A stretch of DNA of 64,000 nucleotides from positions 2,666,001-2,730,000 of the forward strand of contig CP166298.1 in NCBI GenBank assembly GCA_041281825.1, read 5' to 3'. Both the position numbers and the translations under genes were made by a program. Of this stretch, positions 42,162 to 50,759 are shown piece after piece (the first letter of the stretch is position 1; the number at the start of each line of letters is the position of its first letter). This DNA is from Paenibacillus_D tarimensis_A. Its GTDB lineage: Bacteria; Bacillota; Bacilli; Paenibacillales; Paenibacillaceae. Below the pieces are notes generated by a model. That model was not told the DNA's origin, ran no database searches, and was given only the letters and a program-made list of their open reading frames with translations.

Positions 42162-43397
42162 TCATCGTTTGTTCCAGATCGAAATGAGGACAACGGCAAC
42201 AAACGCAATTCCCGCCCCGAAATAAAATCCGCTGTTCAACCCCCAAGCTTCATTTAACCAGCCGGCCATATATGGCCCGATGAACATTCCGGCGGAGTAG
42301 ATCGCCTGATAAAAACCCATTGCCGTTGCCCGTTTGTACGGTTCAAAATCTTGAATGGCCATGCCGAGCATAAGCGGAAAATATAAGCCCTGCGCGAACC
42401 CGTTCAGTGCCTGCGTAAGCATTAGCCATTGCAAGGAGGGCGAGAATGCGATCGCAGCCGTGAACAAGCCGCTCAGCATAAAGCCAAGCTTCATTAAGCG
42501 CCATTGTCCTAGGCGCGGCGCAAACCATTTGGCGCTGTACAAAGAGGTGAACGCATGCGGTATCATAAATGCAAAGACGACGTAGGTCAATTCCCACTTG
42601 CTCGCTCCGAGAGCGATCGCCTGCAGCGGAGTAAACCCGAACATGGTGATAAATAATATTCCGTGCGCCAGCAGGGATAAGGCCGATACCCGAACCAGGG
42701 TAGGCGTGCGCACCACTTCGCCAAGCGCGGATAACGACATCGGAGAACGTACGGCGCCATTCTTCGGTTCTTTAATTAAGCTTGCCGCCAGCAGTCCGAT
42801 CATACCAAAGCCGATTCCGACCATAAAAGCCGCATTCCAATCGAATCGCTCCGCCAGATAACCGCTGACCGACATGCCGAGCAGCTGTCCGGTAACGATC
42901 ATGAAGCTGATTGTTCCCATTGCCCTTGCGGCCCCGGCTGCGGGATAATAGCTGGCATAAAGGACCGTAAACGCAACCCAGGTTGAAGCACATATGCCGG
43001 CCATGACCCGTCCCGCGAGCGGCCACAGCCAGGAGCCGGGGAGCATAAACAGGATGCAGCTCAGCGCTCCGGTTAACAGTCCAAGCATAATAAACGGCTT
43101 GCGTTTCTGCAGCTTGTCGGACGCGATTCCCAGCGGAAAGCGGATGATAAGCTGCGTAAGACCGTAAATGCCGAGAACCAGTCCGATTAACTGGAGTGAA
43201 AGTCCCCGAAATTCCAGGTAAGGGGTCAAAATCGGTACATAAACGAAAAGCGTGGCCCAATAAAAGACGGTAACGATAATAAATAAAACGTGATCAAGCG
43301 GTGTAGTTTCGATAAAAGCCCCGTCTTGGTCGCTAGGGGCTGCTTGAACCGATGAACTTCTCCAAGTTTTATGAGATAATGGGGTTTGTGACGGCAT
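42162..43397 (-). CDS. Major facilitator superfamily transporter
   Basis: 411-residue, roughly twelve-segment MFS protein. The loop 2-3 motif is seen as IRFPLGIASDKLQKRKPF. No substrate-specific motif is recognised, so drug efflux or sugar/metabolite export cannot be told apart. Start taken at ATG 43397 (MPSQTPLSHK) with GAAGGAG upstream; the frame stays open to 43745, but the extension has no ribosome site and runs into the divergent lepB promoter region. It is the only minus-strand gene for several kb. Confidence 0.85.
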   Translation of the reverse strand: MPSQTPLSHKTWRSSSVQAAPSDQDGAFIETTPLDHVLFIIVTVFYWATLFVYVPILTPYLEFRGLSLQLIGLVLGIYGLTQLIIRFPLGIASDKLQKRKPFIMLGLLTGALSCILFMLPGSWLWPLAGRVMAGICASTWVAFTVLYASYYPAAGAARAMGTISFMIVTGQLLGMSVSGYLAERFDWNAAFMVGIGFGMIGLLAASLIKEPKNGAVRSPMSLSALGEVVRTPTLVRVSALSLLAHGILFITMFGFTPLQAIALGASKWELTYVVFAFMIPHAFTSLYSAKWFAPRLGQWRLMKLGFMLSGLFTAAIAFSPSLQWLMLTQALNGFAQGLYFPLMLGMAIQDFEPYKRATAMGFYQAIYSAGMFIGPYMAGWLNEAWGLNSGFYFGAGIAFVAVVLISIWNKR

Positions 43398-43589
43398 GGA
43401 AAGCTCCTTCTGCTTTAGTATATTAGGAAATGAGGTCGGCGAAAGCCGTTTTCCGCTTGTAAGCCGCCAATACTTAATGTAACGCAGGATAAGAATCGTT
43501 ACAAGCATCAACAACGAAACAAACGGACAGTTGAAACGTAATACACCGAAGAAAATGGAACTGAATAGGAAAGAGAGGAAATTGTTGTT

Positions 43590-44141
43590 ATGAACAAACC
43601 TGTCGAAACGAACGTGAAATCGACAAAAAGCTGGAAACGCGAAGTCAGGGAATGGGGCGTTTCCATTATTGCCGCATTGGGTGTATCGATGCTTATACAG
43701 ACCTACGCGTTTGCACAAACCGAAGTGCATAATATATCGATGCAAAATACGCTCGTAGAAGGCCAGCGTTTGATTGAAGACAAACTATCGTACCATTTCA
43801 CCGGGCCGAAGCGGGGAGACATTGTCATTATCAACGGCCCTGAAAGCGATGTGCGCCTTGTCAAACGATTGATCGCTCTGCCGGGCGATGTCGTTGATAT
43901 CCGGAACGGTAAGCTCTACCTTAACGGGGAAGTGCTTGAGGAGCCTTATACCAAAGGGAAAACGTATCCGTTAGGTCTTGATGTGCCTCTGACCGTACCG
44001 AAGGGGGAAGTGCTTGTGCTTGGCGATAACCGCGAGCATAGTACGGACAGCAGAGAAATAGGGACGATTGCGATATCGAGTCTTGAAGGAAAGGCAATTT
44101 TCCGCCTCTGGCCGTTAAGTCAATTTGGCGGACTCCGTTAA
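43590..44141 (+). CDS. lepB: Signal peptidase I
   Basis: 183-residue type I leader peptidase of the short Gram-positive (Sip) form. One N-terminal membrane segment (about 20-42) is followed by the catalytic domain with Ser50 in HNISMQNTL, Lys92 in RLVKRLIALPGD, and the GDNREHSTDSREIG box. It removes signal peptides outside the membrane. Divergent from the MFS gene. Start ATG with AGAGAGGAAA upstream. Confidence 0.95.
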   Translation: MNKPVETNVKSTKSWKREVREWGVSIIAALGVSMLIQTYAFAQTEVHNISMQNTLVEGQRLIEDKLSYHFTGPKRGDIVIINGPESDVRLVKRLIALPGDVVDIRNGKLYLNGEVLEEPYTKGKTYPLGLDVPLTVPKGEVLVLGDNREHSTDSREIGTIAISSLEGKAIFRLWPLSQFGGLR

Positions 44142-44270
44142 TCTCTTTTTAGTGGTTGTTCTCTAATGGGCTCCTTTTTTTGCCTGAAATGTGTCATTTT
44201 GCTGTTATCAATGGTAAACCCGGGGAAACAATATAAAGCATGACGGATAAAACAAGAAGGAATGATGGTC

Positions 44271-45551
44271 ATGCTGTTGTTTAATTTGTTCCTGGTCGCC
44301 GTACTTATCTTATTTACCGCATTCTTCGTCGCAACGGAATTCGCCATCGTTAAGATGCGCCCGAGCCGAGTCGACCAACTGGTGCAGGAAGGCAGGAACA
44401 AAGCCGTTAATGTAGAGAAAGTGACCGGCAATCTGGACGGGTATCTATCGGCTTGCCAGCTGGGCATTACGATTACCGCTCTGGGCCTCGGCTGGCTCGG
44501 CGAGCCGACGATTGAGGAACTGCTTCACCCTGTCTTTAACTATGCCGGTATGGGTGAGCCTTACATAAGCGTCGTTTCGTTCGTGGCCGCATTCGCTGCA
44601 GTGACCTTTCTCCATGTTGTTCTTGGCGAATTGGCTCCCAAGTCGGTTGCCATCCAAAAAGCGGAGCAAGTCAGTTTATGGTTTTCCGGCCCGATCATTC
44701 TGTTTTACAAATTGATGTATCCGTTCATCTGGATTTTAAACGGTTCCGCCAATGCGCTGGTAAAGATGTTCGGCTTTAAGCCGATCAAAGAGCATGAAGA
44801 AGCCCATTCGGAGGAAGAAATACGGATCATTATGACCGAAAGCTATGAGAGCGGGAAGATCAATAAGACGGAGCTGGGCTATGTGAGCCGGATATTTACC
44901 TTTGACAATCTTCTGGCGCGTGAAATCATGGTACCTCGTACGGATATGGTTTGCTTGTATACGAATAAATCGCTGGAAGAAAACATGAAAATTATAAAAC
45001 GAGAACAGTATACCCGGTTTCCCGTCGCTAAAGAAAATAAGGACAATATTATCGGATTCATCAATACGAAGCAGTTTTTCCTTCGATATGACAACAACCC
45101 GGAGTTTGATATCAAATCGCTGCTGCTGCCGCCGCTGATGGTTCCCGAAGTCATGCCCGTTAAGTCGCTGCTTAAACGAATGCAGGCCGAACAAGTGCAT
45201 ATCGCCCTGCTGTTTGACGAGTACGGTGGAACGTCCGGGATTATTACGATTGAGGATATATTAGAGGAAATTGTCGGAGAAATCCGCGATGAATTCGATA
45301 AGGACGAGGAGAAGGAAGTTGAAATGATCTCGCCTGATCATTATATCGTAGAAGGAAGAGTGCTGCTCTCCGAAATAGGCGAAATCATGAATTTGAACCT
45401 GGTTCACGAGGAAATCGATACGATCGGCGGTTGGATTTACAGCATGAATCCGGATATTAAAGCGGGTGAATCGATCGTCCATGATGACGTCACTTATATA
45501 GTGCTGGAAAAAACGCATCACCGGATTCGAAAAATTGAAATTAAACGGTAA
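44271..45551 (+). CDS. CNNM/CorC-type hemolysin-family membrane protein
   Basis: 426 residues: an N-terminal DUF21 transmembrane domain (about 1-190, with ATEFAIVKMRPSRVDQLV and LGWLGEPTIEELL), a pair of CBS domains (about 205-330, REIMVPRTDMVCLY; DEYGGTSGIITIEDILEEI) and a C-terminal CorC_HlyC domain. Relatives are implicated in magnesium efflux. Start: ATG 44271 is favoured because AAGAAGG is 10 bases upstream; ATGs at 44262 and 44265 are too close to it. Confidence 0.9.
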   Translation: MLLFNLFLVAVLILFTAFFVATEFAIVKMRPSRVDQLVQEGRNKAVNVEKVTGNLDGYLSACQLGITITALGLGWLGEPTIEELLHPVFNYAGMGEPYISVVSFVAAFAAVTFLHVVLGELAPKSVAIQKAEQVSLWFSGPIILFYKLMYPFIWILNGSANALVKMFGFKPIKEHEEAHSEEEIRIIMTESYESGKINKTELGYVSRIFTFDNLLAREIMVPRTDMVCLYTNKSLEENMKIIKREQYTRFPVAKENKDNIIGFINTKQFFLRYDNNPEFDIKSLLLPPLMVPEVMPVKSLLKRMQAEQVHIALLFDEYGGTSGIITIEDILEEIVGEIRDEFDKDEEKEVEMISPDHYIVEGRVLLSEIGEIMNLNLVHEEIDTIGGWIYSMNPDIKAGESIVHDDVTYIVLEKTHHRIRKIEIKR

Positions 45552-45583
45552 CGTCCCGGCTGCATCGGCCGGGATGTTTTTTT
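45551..45583 (+). terminator. Intrinsic terminator after the CNNM gene
   Basis: ACGTCCCGGC / GCCGGGATGT (one wobble) with a 7-base loop and a T7 run. It overlaps the stop codon by one base. Confidence 0.85.
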
Positions 45584-45687
45584 GTCATGATGTTTTGGCA
45601 AACACCGGAAGGAAAGAGGCGGACTGAAGTCGAAATAAGAAGCATACAAAAAGAACAACAGAAAAAAAGGATAGGAGTGTTCACGGT

Positions 45688-46491
45688 TTGAAAGACATTT
45701 TAGATGCGATTATTTTAGGTATTGTAGAAGGGCTTACGGAATTTTTGCCGGTATCTTCGACCGGTCACATGATTTTAACTGCGGAACTTCTAGGATTCGT
45801 CGGCGACCGAGCCAAAACGTTTGAAATCGTCGTACAGCTTGGAGCCGTGCTTGCCGTGCTTGTACTATACTGGAAGCGGTTTGTCGGCATTTTCTTAAGT
45901 GTGATCAAGTTTGATTTCAAAGCGAAAAAGGGGATAAACGTCTTCCATATTGCGCTGGCGATGTTTCCGGCTGTTGTACTCGGTTTGGCGGCTCACGGGC
46001 TGATTAAAACTTATCTGTTCGGTCCGGGGACGGTTCTGGTCGGCCTTATCCTGGGCGGTATTTTGATGATTGTCGCGGAGCGCGTTAAGCGGCGTATAAC
46101 CGCTGAGGATGTTGACGATATTACCTACCGGCAGGCTTTCGGCATCGGTCTGTTCCAATGTCTGGCGCTGTGGCCGGGCTTCTCGCGTTCGGGCTCGACC
46201 ATCTCCGGTGGACTGCTGATCGGAACGAGCCAGAAGGCTGCGGCGGAATTCACGTTTATCGTTTCGGTCCCGATGATGTTTGCGGCGTCGGGATACGATC
46301 TGTACAAAAGCAGAGAGTACTTAACGATACAGGATTTGCCGATTTTTCTCGTCGGATTGGCCGCTGCGTTCATTGTTGCCATGATCGCCGTTGTTACCTT
46401 TCTTAATTTGATCAAGAAGCTGAAGCTTTCCTGGTTCGCGATATACCGTTTCGCGTTGGCCGTCATTTTCTTTATCTTCGTCATATTATAG
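45688..46491 (+). CDS. uppP: Undecaprenyl-diphosphatase UppP (BacA)
   Basis: 267-residue polytopic enzyme that recycles undecaprenyl diphosphate to the monophosphate carrier for peptidoglycan synthesis; extra copies give bacitracin resistance. Both signature segments are present: EGLTEFLPVSSTGHM near the N-terminus and PGFSRSGSTISGGLLIG near residue 165. Start TTG 45688 with ATAGGAGTG upstream. The next gene starts 8 bases after the stop. Confidence 0.95.
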   Translation: MKDILDAIILGIVEGLTEFLPVSSTGHMILTAELLGFVGDRAKTFEIVVQLGAVLAVLVLYWKRFVGIFLSVIKFDFKAKKGINVFHIALAMFPAVVLGLAAHGLIKTYLFGPGTVLVGLILGGILMIVAERVKRRITAEDVDDITYRQAFGIGLFQCLALWPGFSRSGSTISGGLLIGTSQKAAAEFTFIVSVPMMFAASGYDLYKSREYLTIQDLPIFLVGLAAAFIVAMIAVVTFLNLIKKLKLSWFAIYRFALAVIFFIFVIL

Positions 46492-46499
46492 GTGAACGT

Positions 46500-47336
46500 A
46501 TGAAACCGATACATCGGTCCCGACTGCGGTTAACGCTTGGCAAGTGGTGGTTTACGGGAAAACGATACTGCTCCTGGATATTCGGTTCCGATCGTCTGGC
46601 TGCCAAGCGGACAAGCTCAAACCTTTCTTACAGCGTCACCAGGCATAGCACACCGATCTACCGGCCGCTAAGGAATGTGGAGAAATGGCTGCAGGTGAAT
46701 AAGGTCAGAAACTTGAGCCTTGCCGTATTAAAGCTGGACGGACTGCTGATCCGCCCCGGGGAAACGTTCTCCTACTGGCGAACGATCGGCAAGCCGACGA
46801 AACGCAAGGGTTATGTCGAGGGCATGGTGCTGTTCTACGGATCGTTCCGTCCGGGCGTCGGCGGCGGCTTATGCCAGATGTCCAATCTGATTTATTGGAT
46901 TGCGCTGCATACCCCGCTTGAAGTTGTTGAACGCCATCGTCACAGCTATGACGTCTTTCCCGATGCGAACCGGACGCAGCCGTTTGGAAGCGGAGCGACA
47001 TGCGCATATAATTATTTGGATTTGAAGCTTTATAATGCCTCGCCGCATACATACCAGCTGCGGGTTCGTCTGACCGACTCCGAGCTTGTCGGAGAATGGC
47101 GCTGCGATGCTTCCCCCGCATACCGATATGAAATTTACGAGAAGGAGCACCGGATCTTTCAGGAGCCGTGGGGCGGCTACGTAAGACATAATGTCATTCA
47201 TAGACGGGAATATTCTTTAACCGGAGAGCTGGTCCGGGACCGGTTCATTACGGAAAACCGGGCGTTAATGATGTATTCGCCGCTGCTGGAAAACAAACCG
47301 GTAACCTTTGAAGACAACACCTCTGCAAATAATTGA
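46500..47336 (+). CDS. VanW family protein
   Basis: 278-residue protein of the VanW family (GETFSYWRTIGKPTKRKGYVE; GVGGGLCQMSNLIYW). VanW is carried as an accessory gene in vanB clusters, but its biochemical role is unknown and most chromosomal members are unrelated to glycopeptide resistance. No signal peptide or membrane segment is evident. Only 8 bases separate it from uppP, suggesting co-transcription and an envelope link. Confidence 0.88.
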   Translation: MKPIHRSRLRLTLGKWWFTGKRYCSWIFGSDRLAAKRTSSNLSYSVTRHSTPIYRPLRNVEKWLQVNKVRNLSLAVLKLDGLLIRPGETFSYWRTIGKPTKRKGYVEGMVLFYGSFRPGVGGGLCQMSNLIYWIALHTPLEVVERHRHSYDVFPDANRTQPFGSGATCAYNYLDLKLYNASPHTYQLRVRLTDSELVGEWRCDASPAYRYEIYEKEHRIFQEPWGGYVRHNVIHRREYSLTGELVRDRFITENRALMMYSPLLENKPVTFEDNTSANN

Positions 47337-47394
47337 ATCCAATCGGGGATAAACTGCGTAAGAAAGGGATACAGAAACGAGGAGGTTATGTGAT

Positions 47395-47706
47395 ATGTTG
47401 ATAACAACAACACCAATCATTGAAGGCCGTCCGATAACCGATTATATCGGTATCGTTAATGGAGAAGCGATTATGGGAGCCAATATCGTGCGCGATTTTT
47501 TCGCATCGATCACCGATGTCGTAGGCGGACGATCCGGTGCTTATGAGGATAAACTGAAGGAAGCAAGGGACGTAGCGATTTCCGAAATGAAGCATCAAGC
47601 ACAGCAGATGGGCGCGAACGCGATCGTCGGCATTGATATCGATTATGAAGTGGTTCGTGAAGGCATGCTTATGGTAGCGGTTAGCGGCACTGCAGTCAGG
47701 ATATAG
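47395..47706 (+). CDS. YbjQ/UPF0145 family protein
   Basis: 103-residue protein of the YbjQ family (heavy-metal-binding-domain-like), recognised by MLITTTPIIEGRPITDYIGI and the LKEARDVAISEMKHQAQQMG helix, ending in GANAIVGIDIDYE. The members form pentamers; function unknown. Start ATG with CGAGGAGG upstream. Confidence 0.9.
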   Translation: MLITTTPIIEGRPITDYIGIVNGEAIMGANIVRDFFASITDVVGGRSGAYEDKLKEARDVAISEMKHQAQQMGANAIVGIDIDYEVVREGMLMVAVSGTAVRI

Positions 47707-47754
47707 AGATTGGCTGGGAGATAAAATTACAAATAAATAATTGGAGGATGAAAT

Positions 47755-48069
47755 ATGACGGTGCCTGAGTGGACGCCACAGGAAGTCGAACAAAAACTGC
47801 TCAGCGGTGAAAAGTTGAACCTGGTTGATGTGCGGGAGCGCGAGGAATGGGTAGAAGGACATATCGCTGAAGCCCGGCTGATTCCATTATCGGAGCTGCA
47901 GGATCGGCTTGATGAATTGAACGGTGAGGATAAGCCCCTCGTAATGGTGTGCCGCAGCGGCAACAGGAGCGGTAAAGCATGCGATTATTTGCAGCAGTTA
48001 GGATATTCCGTCGTCAACGTGAAAGGCGGCATGTTGAACTGGACCGGCGAGGTCGTTACAGGGGAATAG
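47755..48069 (+). CDS. Rhodanese-like domain protein
   Basis: 104-residue single-domain rhodanese. The catalytic Cys is in the loop CRSGNRSG, preceded by LVDVREREEWVEGHI. Likely sulfurtransferase; acceptor unknown. Start ATG with TTGGAGG upstream; a terminator follows. Confidence 0.93.
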   Translation: MTVPEWTPQEVEQKLLSGEKLNLVDVREREEWVEGHIAEARLIPLSELQDRLDELNGEDKPLVMVCRSGNRSGKACDYLQQLGYSVVNVKGGMLNWTGEVVTGE

Positions 48070-48090
48070 CCTTTTGGAATGAAATTAACA

Positions 48091-48128
48091 GAGTAGGGAA
48101 ATCTTCTGATATTCCTTACTCTTTTTTT
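48091..48128 (+). terminator. Intrinsic terminator after the rhodanese gene
   Basis: GAGTAGGGAA / TTCCTTACTC (one wobble, 11-base loop) followed by TTTTTTT. Confidence 0.85.
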
Positions 48129-48186
48129 ATTGTGTGCGAAGAGATGTTCCGGAATGGAACGGATGAACACAAGTCTCCGATTAACA

Positions 48187-48215
48187 TAGACAACAACGGA
48201 ATGAAGTGTTATATT
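48187..48215 (+). promoter_or_regulatory. Sigma-A promoter of the cobalamin operon
   Basis: TAGACA (five of six), 17-base spacer, TATATT (five of six). Predicted start near 48222, just ahead of the riboswitch. Confidence 0.7.
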
Positions 48216-48234
48216 AACTCTTGCAATAACTGAA

Positions 48235-48455
48235 TAGCTTTACGTCAACAGGTGCCGGCCGGTTCATCGAACTGCTCGGCTTAATAGGGAAGCCCGGTGA
48301 AATTCCGGCACGGTCCCGCCACTGTAAGAAGCATCGCCTTGCTTGAACGGCCGGGCGATAACCGTACCGCTATGACGTCACTGCGCTAACAAGTGCGGGA
48401 AGGCGGCGGAACGGATGCTTCAAGTCAGGAGACCTGCCTGCTGAAAGAAACGCTA
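48235..48455 (+). ncRNA. Cobalamin (AdoCbl-type) riboswitch
   Basis: The conserved core is present in order: AACAGGTGCC (from 48248), GGGAAGCCCGGTGAAATTCC, CGGTCCCGCCACTGTAAG, and the B12 box AAGTCAGGAGACCTGCC (48422-48438). The outer helix may form between TAGC at 48235 and GCTA at 48452. It precedes corrinoid uptake and assembly genes, so ligand binding should reduce their expression. Confidence 0.96.
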
Positions 48456-48486
48456 TACCTACGCGGATTTAGGGAGGTGTTGGAGA

Positions 48487-48564
48487 TTGGCCGACAATCT
48501 GATTCGGGGGAGTAAAGGTCCTCTTTCAGGCTGGAAGGCTTTGCCGCTGTTCCATCGAACATGA
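48487..48564 (+). CDS. 25-codon reading frame between riboswitch and terminator (unrecognised)
   Basis: TTG start 7 bases after a strong AGGGAGGTG; the peptide begins MADNLIRGSKGPLS, continues through GWKALPLFH and ends in RT. Its TGA stop touches the base of the downstream terminator hairpin (48565). It could be a leader peptide, or the AGGAGG and codons may only be part of the riboswitch expression platform. I do not recognise the peptide, and conservation is unknown. Confidence 0.4.
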   Translation: MADNLIRGSKGPLSGWKALPLFHRT

Positions 48565-48603
48565 AGCGTTTCCGACACTAACGGTCGGAAGTGCTTTTTT
48601 TTG
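48565..48603 (+). terminator. Terminator of the cobalamin leader
   Basis: AGCGTTTCCGAC / GTCGGAAGTGCT (two wobbles, short loop) followed by TTTTTTTTG. It lies about 110 bases after the riboswitch core and 57 bases before btuF, so it is the likely regulated terminator. Confidence 0.85.
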
Positions 48604-48660
48604 TACAATGGGAGATTATCTTTACAGAGTTCATTATTTATCGGGGGAGCATGAGAAAGG

Positions 48661-49707
48661 ATGAAAGTTGAAATGAAAAAGAATCACGGTTGGAAATGGT
48701 TGGGTAAAAGCTGGATTGCGGCGATTATGATCGCCTTGCTGGCTGCACTTGCGGCATGCGGAGGAAATTCGGCGGAACCGGGTACGAACGGAAATACCGG
48801 TTCGGCGGCAAATAACACGGCTGCCAATGATCAGGCCGCTAATGACAAAGCGAATAATAATGAAGAGGAAGCAGCGGCAGACAGCGGTCAAACAACCTAT
48901 CCGCTGACGCTGGTAGATGCGACAGGGACGGAAGTTACTTTCGAGCAAGCGCCGCAAATGGTCGTCTCAATCGTACCAAGTGAAACGGAAATTCTGTTTG
49001 CGGTCGGCGCAGGAGACGAAGTAGCTGGTGTGGATCAATGGAGCAACTATCCGGAGGAGGCGCTGTCCAAACCCAAAATCGGGGATTTGAGTACAAATAT
49101 CGAGGCGGTAACCGCGCTGAACCCTGATCTTGTCGTCGCATCCTCCACGATGAACGCGGATGCGATCACGCAGCTGCGCGAGCTTAATGTAAAAGTATTC
49201 GCCGCAGCGCCGAAGACGCTCGATGAAACGATTGCACATATCGAGGAAATCGGCCTCATTATGAACAAGCAGGAGAAAGCCGCCGAAACCGCGGAACAGA
49301 TGCGCATTGTAAAGCAGCAGGTGATCGAAGCGGTTAAGGATGCGCCTAAGAAAAAGGTATATCTGGAGTTCTCGCCGGGCTGGTCGGTTGGGAAGGGTGA
49401 ATTTTTGGACGAGCTGTTGACGCTTGCCGGCGGAGAGAATATCGCAGGAGATCAGACCGGGTGGTTTGCGATCGATGCGGAAAAAGTGCTGCAAAGCAAT
49501 CCTGAAGTTATTATTTATCCGGACTTCGGCGATGACAATTCGATTCTTGAGCTCATTCAGTCGCGTCCGGGCTGGGATCAGATCGATGCGGTCAAGAACA
49601 ATCAGCTGTTTAAGGTTACCAACGATCCGTTAGTTCGCGTCGGCCCGCGGTTGACGGACGGACTTCTCGAGCTTGCCAAAGCAATTCATCCGGAACTTAT
49701 TCAATAA
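48661..49707 (+). CDS. btuF: Corrinoid ABC transporter substrate-binding lipoprotein (BtuF-like)
   Basis: 348-residue periplasmic-binding-type lipoprotein. It has a signal peptide with lipobox (LAALAAC, Cys at about 34), a low-complexity linker rich in Asn, Ala and Glu, then a Fe3+/cobalamin type III binding domain (VVSIVPSETEILFAVGAGDEV; DLSTNIEAVTALNPDLVVAS). The corrinoid role is inferred from the riboswitch and operon, since the fold also binds siderophores and heme. Start ATG 48661; ATG 48673 is also possible. Confidence 0.88.
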   Translation: MKVEMKKNHGWKWLGKSWIAAIMIALLAALAACGGNSAEPGTNGNTGSAANNTAANDQAANDKANNNEEEAAADSGQTTYPLTLVDATGTEVTFEQAPQMVVSIVPSETEILFAVGAGDEVAGVDQWSNYPEEALSKPKIGDLSTNIEAVTALNPDLVVASSTMNADAITQLRELNVKVFAAAPKTLDETIAHIEEIGLIMNKQEKAAETAEQMRIVKQQVIEAVKDAPKKKVYLEFSPGWSVGKGEFLDELLTLAGGENIAGDQTGWFAIDAEKVLQSNPEVIIYPDFGDDNSILELIQSRPGWDQIDAVKNNQLFKVTNDPLVRVGPRLTDGLLELAKAIHPELIQ

Positions 49708-49715
49708 TTATTCAG

Positions 49716-50750
49716 ATGCATAGGAAACTTTACGGTTTTGGAGGAGCAGCGATGCTCCTCCTTGCCGCATCCGTTATGCTCTCGCTTTCGATCGGCTCGG
49801 CCGGGCTGCCGCTGTCCAAGGTATGGGGCATCATCGTTCATCAGCTTCCATGGATCGGCGGGGAAGCAGGAGATTGGACGGCGCTTGAAGAAGCGATTGT
49901 CATTCAAGTCCGGTTGTCGCGCGTACTTCTTGCGATTTTGGTCGGCGCTTGCCTGGCATTGGCAGGTGCGGGATTTCAAGGGGTTCTTCGCAATCCGCTT
50001 GCCGATCCTTATACGTTAGGCGTCGCATCGGGCAGCTCCATCGGCGCGGCCTTTTTGATCTTATTCGGACTGCAGACGTTCATCGGCATGTGGTCGATTC
50101 CGATCGTTGCGTTCGGAACCGGCATGGTCACACTGCTTGCCGTATTCTGGCTTGCGCGAGCACAGGGTAAGATGGGCGTGGAAACATTGATTTTGTCGGG
50201 TGTGGTTATACAAGCGTTTCTAAGCGCATTTGTTTCTTATATGGTTTCCCTTTCGCAAGGGGTCGTCAATGAAATTCTGTTTTGGCTAATGGGCAGCTTG
50301 TCCAAGCGCAATTGGAGTCATGTGACACTGCTCATTCCGTTCGTCGCGGCACTTCTCCCGGTGCTGATTTTTTACTCCCGGGCGCTTAATTTGTTTGTGC
50401 TCGGCGAGCGGCATGCCGCCCATCTGGGCGTAAATGTTGAACGGACGAAGCTGACCGTCCTTATTTGTTCTACGTTATTGACGGCTGCAGCGGTGTCGGT
50501 ATCCGGTGTCATCGGCTTCGTCGGGTTAGTGGTCCCGCATCTGGTGCGGCTGCTTGTCGGACCCGATTACCGGCTGATCATACCGCTCTCGGCGGTTGGC
50601 GGAGGAATCTATGTGCTGTGGGCGGATACGCTGGCACGCACGCTGTTAAGCCCAAAGGAAATTCAGCTTGGCATTGTGACTGCGTTTATCGGCGCGCCGT
50701 TCTTTGCCTATTTGCTCAAACGCCGGAAAGCCGGTTTCAAGGAAGGGTGA
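49716..50750 (+). CDS. btuC: Corrinoid ABC transporter permease (BtuC-like, FecCD family)
   Basis: 344-residue permease with about ten membrane segments and the family signatures GAGFQGVLRNPLADPYTLGVASGSS and GVIGFVGLVVPHLVRLLVGPDYR. Works with the flanking BtuF and BtuD products. Start ATG 49716 keeps the normal charged N-terminus but has no clear ribosome site; ATG 49752 has GGAGGAG 5 bases upstream and would shorten the first membrane segment. Confidence 0.92.
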   Translation: MHRKLYGFGGAAMLLLAASVMLSLSIGSAGLPLSKVWGIIVHQLPWIGGEAGDWTALEEAIVIQVRLSRVLLAILVGACLALAGAGFQGVLRNPLADPYTLGVASGSSIGAAFLILFGLQTFIGMWSIPIVAFGTGMVTLLAVFWLARAQGKMGVETLILSGVVIQAFLSAFVSYMVSLSQGVVNEILFWLMGSLSKRNWSHVTLLIPFVAALLPVLIFYSRALNLFVLGERHAAHLGVNVERTKLTVLICSTLLTAAAVSVSGVIGFVGLVVPHLVRLLVGPDYRLIIPLSAVGGGIYVLWADTLARTLLSPKEIQLGIVTAFIGAPFFAYLLKRRKAGFKEG

Positions 50751-50759
50751 TCAAGGACC

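Noticed and set aside
43398..43745. 116-codon N-terminal extension of the MFS transporter on the minus strand
   Set aside because: No ribosome site, runs across the divergent lepB start region; MPSQTPLSHK with GAAGGAG upstream is the clear start.
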